A stretch of 64,000 nucleotides of DNA from Azospirillum brasilense (GTDB taxonomy: Bacteria > Pseudomonadota > Alphaproteobacteria > Azospirillales > Azospirillaceae), in NCBI RefSeq assembly GCF_022023855.1, contig NZ_CP059449.1, positions 1,908,501 through 1,972,500 of the forward strand. The letters are read 5' to 3'. The position numbers and the translations under genes are program-made. Positions 61,571-64,000 of this stretch are shown piece by piece. Position 1 is the stretch's first letter; every line of letters starts with the position of its first letter. Below the pieces are notes generated by a model, which searched no databases, was not told where the DNA came from, and was given only the letters and a program-made list of their open reading frames with translations.

Positions 61571-63046
61571 TCAATCCCGCCAGAAGCTCGGCAGGATCAG
61601 CACCAGCACCGTGAAGACTTCCAGCCGGCCGAGCAGCATGGCGAAGCTCAGCACCCATTTCGCGGCGTCCGGCAGGGGAGCCATGGTGCCCGACGGGCCG
61701 ACCACCGGCCCCAGCCCCGGTCCGGCGTTGGCGAGCGCGGAGGCGACGGCGCTGGCCGCGCTCAGGTAGTCCACACCCATCGCGGCGACCAGAAGCGACA
61801 GGATGCCGAAGGCCGCCATGAAGGCGAAGGCAAGGTTGATGACAGAGCCGACGACATCCTCGTCCAGCACCTTGCCCTGGTAGAGCGGGACGAGCACGCG
61901 GTTCGGCTTCAGCATCCGCTGCATCTGGTTCAGCATCGACAGGGCCAGCACCTGCCAGCGGAAGATCTTGATCGACCCCGACGTCGATCCGGTGCAGCCG
62001 CCGATGAAGTAGAAGAAGAAGAAGGCGACTACGGCGAAGCTGCCCCAGGTCGAATAGTCGGTGGAGACGAAGCCGGTCCCGGTGATGATCGAGGTGACGT
62101 TCACCGCCGAATGGCTGAGCGCGTCCGGGAAGGGCAAGCCGACCACGGCGAAGGCCCACAGGGTCATGGCGACGCCGGCCACCAGAAGGATCGCCAGCAG
62201 CGCGTTCACCTGGCTGTCGCCGAAGACCGGCGCGTTGCGCTGGCCGCGCAGCAGGCGGATGTACCAAGTCAGGGGCAAGGCCCCGGAGATCATCGAAAAG
62301 GTCGCCACCCACAGCACCGCATGGGAATCGAACCAGCCGAGCGAGGCGTCCTTCGTGGAGAAGCCGCCGGTGGCGATGGAGGCCATGGCGTGGTTGATCG
62401 CGTCGAACCACGTCATGCCGGCCAGATGGTAGGCCACCGCCGACAGGATGGTCAGCGCCAGATAGATCATGGCGATGGCGCCCGCGGTGTCCTGCACCGT
62501 GGCGAAGGGCTTGTCGCCCTTGTCGGAGGACTCGGTGCGGAACAACTGCATGCCGCCGACCCGCAGGATGGGCAGCACCGCTATCGCCATGACGATGATG
62601 CCGACCCCGCCGAACCAGTTCAGCAGCGACCGCCACAGCAGAACCCCCGGCGGGGCGTCGTCCAACCCGACGATGACCGTGCCGCCGGTGGTGGAGAGGC
62701 CCGACATCGCCTCGTAATAGGCGTCGGTGAAGGACAGGCGCGCCGCGGAGATCATGAAGGGCAGGGCGCCGAAGGTCGCCAGGACGCACCAGGACAGCGT
62801 GGTCAGCAGGAAATGCTGCTTCACGGTGAAGCGCGCGTGCTCCTTGCTCGACGTCGCCAGCACCATGCCGCCGCTGACCGCCAGCGTCGCCGCGCTGGAA
62901 CCGACGAAGGCTGTCCAGTCCCGGTTGCCCACGGCGGCGTCGGCCAGCGCCGGCAGCAGCATGCCCAGCCCTAGGATGGTCAGAAGAATGCCGATGATGT
63001 GGAAGACTGGTCCCAGCGCAATTCCATTGCCGACGCCATTGCCCAA
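61571..63046 (-). CDS. trkH: TrkH-family potassium uptake channel subunit
   Basis: A 491-residue membrane protein that forms the potassium path of the Trk system. The four selectivity-filter loops are visible: STTGGT (near 118), ATGGFS, TGTGFV and NAGPGLG. Ten or more helices are expected. The cytoplasmic regulatory subunit TrkA is not in the window. The start is a TTG at 63044-63046 with GAAGGG about 8 bases upstream; no ATG fits near the expected N terminus. Confidence 0.93.
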   Translation of the reverse strand: MGNGVGNGIALGPVFHIIGILLTILGLGMLLPALADAAVGNRDWTAFVGSSAATLAVSGGMVLATSSKEHARFTVKQHFLLTTLSWCVLATFGALPFMISAARLSFTDAYYEAMSGLSTTGGTVIVGLDDAPPGVLLWRSLLNWFGGVGIIVMAIAVLPILRVGGMQLFRTESSDKGDKPFATVQDTAGAIAMIYLALTILSAVAYHLAGMTWFDAINHAMASIATGGFSTKDASLGWFDSHAVLWVATFSMISGALPLTWYIRLLRGQRNAPVFGDSQVNALLAILLVAGVAMTLWAFAVVGLPFPDALSHSAVNVTSIITGTGFVSTDYSTWGSFAVVAFFFFYFIGGCTGSTSGSIKIFRWQVLALSMLNQMQRMLKPNRVLVPLYQGKVLDEDVVGSVINLAFAFMAAFGILSLLVAAMGVDYLSAASAVASALANAGPGLGPVVGPSGTMAPLPDAAKWVLSFAMLLGRLEVFTVLVLILPSFWRD

Positions 63047-63167
63047 GGCTGTGCCCTTCGTCGCCGCGGAGGCCGATGGCGGCGCCCCGTCTTTCCCGAT
63101 GTGATGCGCTGATTATCCAAAGGGGCCGGTGCTGTCCATCCGCATCGGGTTGTGTCCCGTCCGCGGG

Positions 63168-64000
63168 TCAGACGAATCCGGCTTCTCCCAACATGCGGTA
63201 GAACTCCCGCAGGGCGCGCTGCTGCGCCGCCGCGTCGGGCAGGTCCTCCACGTATTTCCGGTCGAACTGCGGCTGGCGGAGATGCTCGACGACGCGGCGC
63301 CGCACCATCTCCAGCGCCCGCCGGCTGCGCAGGATGCCCGGCGCGCAGACCTGCAGCAGACGATTTGCGCGCAGCCGCAGCGCATCGCCGGGGTCGTCCA
63401 GCCGCTCCACCACCCGGTCCTCGGTGATGTAGGCCACCAGAAGCGCGTCGAGGTCGCCGGTCAGGCGGGTTCGCGTCTCCTCCGGCAGCGCCGAGTCGGC
63501 GGCTTGGCAATAGAGCAGGGTCAGCGCTTCCAGATTGTCGCGCGGCGGCAGGCGGGGGTGGATGAAGCGGCCATAGCCCGCCGGGGTGCCGGTCAGCGCG
63601 TGCAGCAGCCGGGCGATGTCCCCGGCGTGCCCATGCCCGAGGTCGGAGTCGGCCAGCGCCAGCAGGAAGCGTACCCGGTCCCGCGCGTCGGGAATGCGGC
63701 CGGCCACCTCCGTGATGGCCTGCTTGCGGCCCGGCGCCCCGCCGCCCTCCAGGAAGCGCAGGTAGCGAAGGACCAGCGCCTCGGCCATCGGGCCGCCCCC
63801 GGCCGGTCCGTCGGGGCCGAGCGTGCGCTTCAGGATCTCCTGGAAGGCATCCATCTCCAGCGACGGGTCGGAGCGGTAGAGCGGCTGCGTGCCCTTCAAC
63901 TGCCGGCGCACCAGATCCAGGATGACCAGCCGCGTCTGGTCCAGGTCGTGGAAGGCGAGAAGCTCGTTCAACTGGACGGCACGATCGTCCTCCGCCCGCT
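63168..64000 (-). CDS. unidentified helical protein, 5' end beyond the window
   Basis: At least 276 residues of a soluble, Leu- and Arg-rich helical protein; the frame stays open to the right edge (RAEDDRAVQLNELLAFHDLD), so the true start lies outside. A TTG at 63969-63971 could be a start but is not needed. No motif or family was recognised. It is upstream of trkH on the same strand with 121 bases between, and may or may not be co-transcribed. Confidence 0.75.
   Translation of the reverse strand, partial: RAEDDRAVQLNELLAFHDLDQTRLVILDLVRRQLKGTQPLYRSDPSLEMDAFQEILKRTLGPDGPAGGGPMAEALVLRYLRFLEGGGAPGRKQAITEVAGRIPDARDRVRFLLALADSDLGHGHAGDIARLLHALTGTPAGYGRFIHPRLPPRDNLEALTLLYCQAADSALPEETRTRLTGDLDALLVAYITEDRVVERLDDPGDALRLRANRLLQVCAPGILRSRRALEMVRRRVVEHLRQPQFDRKYVEDLPDAAAQQRALREFYRMLGEAGFV

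Overview
The window is a 64 kb piece of a GC-rich chromosome whose proteins and gene order fit an alphaproteobacterium of the Rhodospirillales, most likely Azospirillum. The taxonomic call is inference from recognised protein families, the carA / yqeY-dnaG-rpoD neighbourhood, the density of multi-PAS hybrid histidine kinases and a CheB-CheR fusion; no rRNA is present to settle it. Almost all of the window is core chromosome. There is no insertion sequence, prophage or CRISPR array.

Region by region. 0-8 kb: a GNAT acetyltransferase, prmB and arsC abutting on the minus strand, serA, a secreted protein with a HEMRH motif, a small HNH protein and a hybrid sensor kinase. 8-15 kb: carA diverging from yqeY-dnaG-rpoD (pyrimidine/arginine precursor synthesis, replication priming, housekeeping sigma factor), then a CAT-anticodon tRNA and tRNA-Arg(ACG). 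15-21.5 kb: a secreted protein, a PAP2 phosphatase, a SWIM-SNF2 helicase, and a short gene overlapping an endonuclease III-type glycosylase. 21.6-26.6 kb: a GH17-GT2 fusion resembling cyclic beta-glucan synthases, next to three small secreted repeat proteins of unknown function. 26.9-35 kb: topB, a trypsin-like protease, ridA, an EF-G outside any str operon, a TPR protein and DegP. 35-42 kb: an OmpR-type regulator with a frameshifted histidine kinase, an AI-2E-type permease, a DHA2 drug exporter and a FetAB-type ABC pair. 42-52.5 kb: a translationally coupled CheB-CheR-PAS protein and hybrid kinase, a visibly AT-richer gap, SppA, an AhpD-like protein and a REC-HPt protein. 52.5-64 kb: an IalB-like protein, aroC, an unknown 387-residue protein, fabI, a YihY/BrkB membrane protein, a radical SAM/SPASM protein diverging from a sialidase-like protein, serC, trkH and one gene open at the right edge.

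Four copies of a GC-rich inverted-repeat element sit in intergenic gaps (about 0.3, 21.5, 26.8 and 42.2 kb). The most interesting unexplained structure is the trio of secreted proteins at 24.8-26.6 kb: one carries three near-identical 21-residue repeats, its neighbour carries a recognisable copy of the same motif at its C terminus, and the gene between them encodes three 18-residue two-cysteine repeats. They lie tail-to-tail with the GH17-GT2 gene, which suggests a cell-surface role, but no function can be assigned from sequence alone.
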